Source: an uncultured bacterium
Lineage (GTDB): Bacteria > Verrucomicrobiota > Kiritimatiellia > UBA8416 > CALETX01
Reading direction: 5' to 3'
Assembly: GCA_937920455.1 (NCBI GenBank)
Contig: CALETX010000010.1
Coordinates: forward strand, 1-6,664
Length of the DNA: 6,664 nt
The position numbers were made by a program, and so were the translations under genes. Under the pieces are notes generated by a model, which did no database searches, was not told the DNA's origin, and saw only the letters and a list, made by a program, of their open reading frames with translations. Positions 5,969-6,664 of this stretch are shown here, piece by piece (the first letter of the stretch is position 1; each line of letters begins with the position of its first letter).

Positions 5969-6664
5969 ATGGGTTGGTTCAGAAAATCCAAACAGACCGC
6001 GCCGCCTCCTGTCTCAAAGGAGGAACTTTGGGTCGTCTGCTCTTCCTGCACAGCCCACATCTTCAAGGAGGAATGGCAAGGAAGCGGCAAGGTGTGCCCC
6101 AAATGTGGATATCACGAAAGGCTAACCGCCTGGGAACGAATCAACATGCTTATAGATCAGGGGACATTCCGGGAACTGAACCCTGAGATAACTGTAACCG
6201 ATCATCTCAAATTCGTTGATGCCAAGGGTAGCTATGTCGAAAAAGCAAGGGAAGCAAGGGACAAGACAGGACTTCTTGAGGCGGTTTTGACAGGCTATGG
6301 CAGGCTTCACGGAAGACAGGTGACGCTTGCAGTCATGGACTTCAGATTCCTAGGCGGCAGTTTGGGAAGCGGCACAGGGGAAAAAATCTATCTGGCATCC
6401 TCTTATGCGCTAAAGCATAAACTCCCGTACATCATCGTAAGTGCATCAGGCGGCGCAAGAATGCATGAAGGCATCATATCCCTCATGCAAATGCCAAAAA
6501 CCTGCGCGGGAATTGCAAAACTGCACAAGGCGCGAATCCCTTACATTTCAGTTCTTACGGATCCCACCACGGGAGGCGTCTCTGCCAGTTTTGCAATGGT
6601 GGGCGATATCAACATTGCCGAACCGGGCGCCCTGATAGGTTTTGCCGGAAAACGCGTGATAGAG
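5969..6664 (+). CDS. accD: Acetyl-CoA carboxylase carboxyltransferase subunit beta (partial, C terminus off the right edge)
   Basis: The 232 visible codons encode the N-terminal three quarters of AccD (about 300 residues in E. coli). With AccA it forms the carboxyltransferase that moves the carboxyl group from biotin-carboxyl carrier protein to acetyl-CoA, giving malonyl-CoA for fatty acid synthesis in the cytoplasm. A zinc ribbon is intact: Cys24, Cys27, Cys43, Cys46. The crotonase-fold core shows MDFRFLGGSLGSGTGEKI (123-140), SASGGARMHEG (158-168), TDPTTGGVSASFAMVGDI (197-214) and EPGALIGFAGKRVIE (218-232), all close to the family consensus. The start is set by the ribosome binding site at 5955-5960. 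An Ala-Pro-Pro-Pro-Val segment (11-15) lies in the flexible stretch before the zinc ribbon. No frameshift or missing key residue is visible. The gene is 255 bp downstream of the GIY-YIG gene in the same orientation. Confidence 0.97.
   Translation, partial: MGWFRKSKQTAPPPVSKEELWVVCSSCTAHIFKEEWQGSGKVCPKCGYHERLTAWERINMLIDQGTFRELNPEITVTDHLKFVDAKGSYVEKAREARDKTGLLEAVLTGYGRLHGRQVTLAVMDFRFLGGSLGSGTGEKIYLASSYALKHKLPYIIVSASGGARMHEGIISLMQMPKTCAGIAKLHKARIPYISVLTDPTTGGVSASFAMVGDINIAEPGALIGFAGKRVIE

Overview
The window most likely comes from a bacterium of the PVC group, perhaps Kiritimatiellota, Lentisphaerota or another Verrucomicrobiota lineage. The main reason is the style of the large exported protein on the minus strand: DUF2341, LamG, Fn3-like and Calx-beta modules followed by a glycine-rich right-handed beta-helix. 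This architecture is common in those phyla. The assignment is an inference, because no rRNA or tRNA is present to confirm it.

Layout. Positions 1-2625 (minus strand) hold the first 875 codons of the exported repeat protein, open to the left edge. Positions 2713-3444 (minus) encode a complete six-helix VTT/TVP38-TMEM64 (DedA-like) membrane protein. A 365-bp divergent gap (3445-3809) carries a possible promoter and two GC-rich hairpins ahead of the next gene. On the plus strand are an elongation factor P family gene (3810-4379), then a GIY-YIG endonuclease-like gene (4376-5713) that may overlap it by 4 bp. After a 255-bp spacer comes the 5' part of accD, the carboxyltransferase beta subunit of acetyl-CoA carboxylase (5969 to the right edge).

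How the genes relate. efp and the GIY-YIG gene look like one transcription unit, with possible translational coupling. accD is in the same direction but has its own spacer, a weak terminator-like hairpin and its own ribosome binding site, so it is probably a separate or read-through unit. efp lies near accB/accC in many bacteria; here it is close to accD. The predicted AccD contains a Pro-Pro-Pro run near its N terminus, the kind of motif whose translation EF-P assists. The minus-strand genes concern the cell envelope or exterior and show no evident functional link to the plus-strand genes.

Novelty. I see no mobile element, CRISPR array, toxin-antitoxin pair or evident defence cassette, and nothing that clearly forms a new multi-gene system. 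The points most worth checking are the EF-P whose Lys34 loop has lost its usual glycine/proline context; the GIY-YIG protein with an N-terminal region that looks like a DnaQ exonuclease fold stripped of catalytic acids; an extended -10 promoter that nearly overlaps the first ATG of the exported protein; and spaced TATCC motifs with a palindrome upstream of accD.
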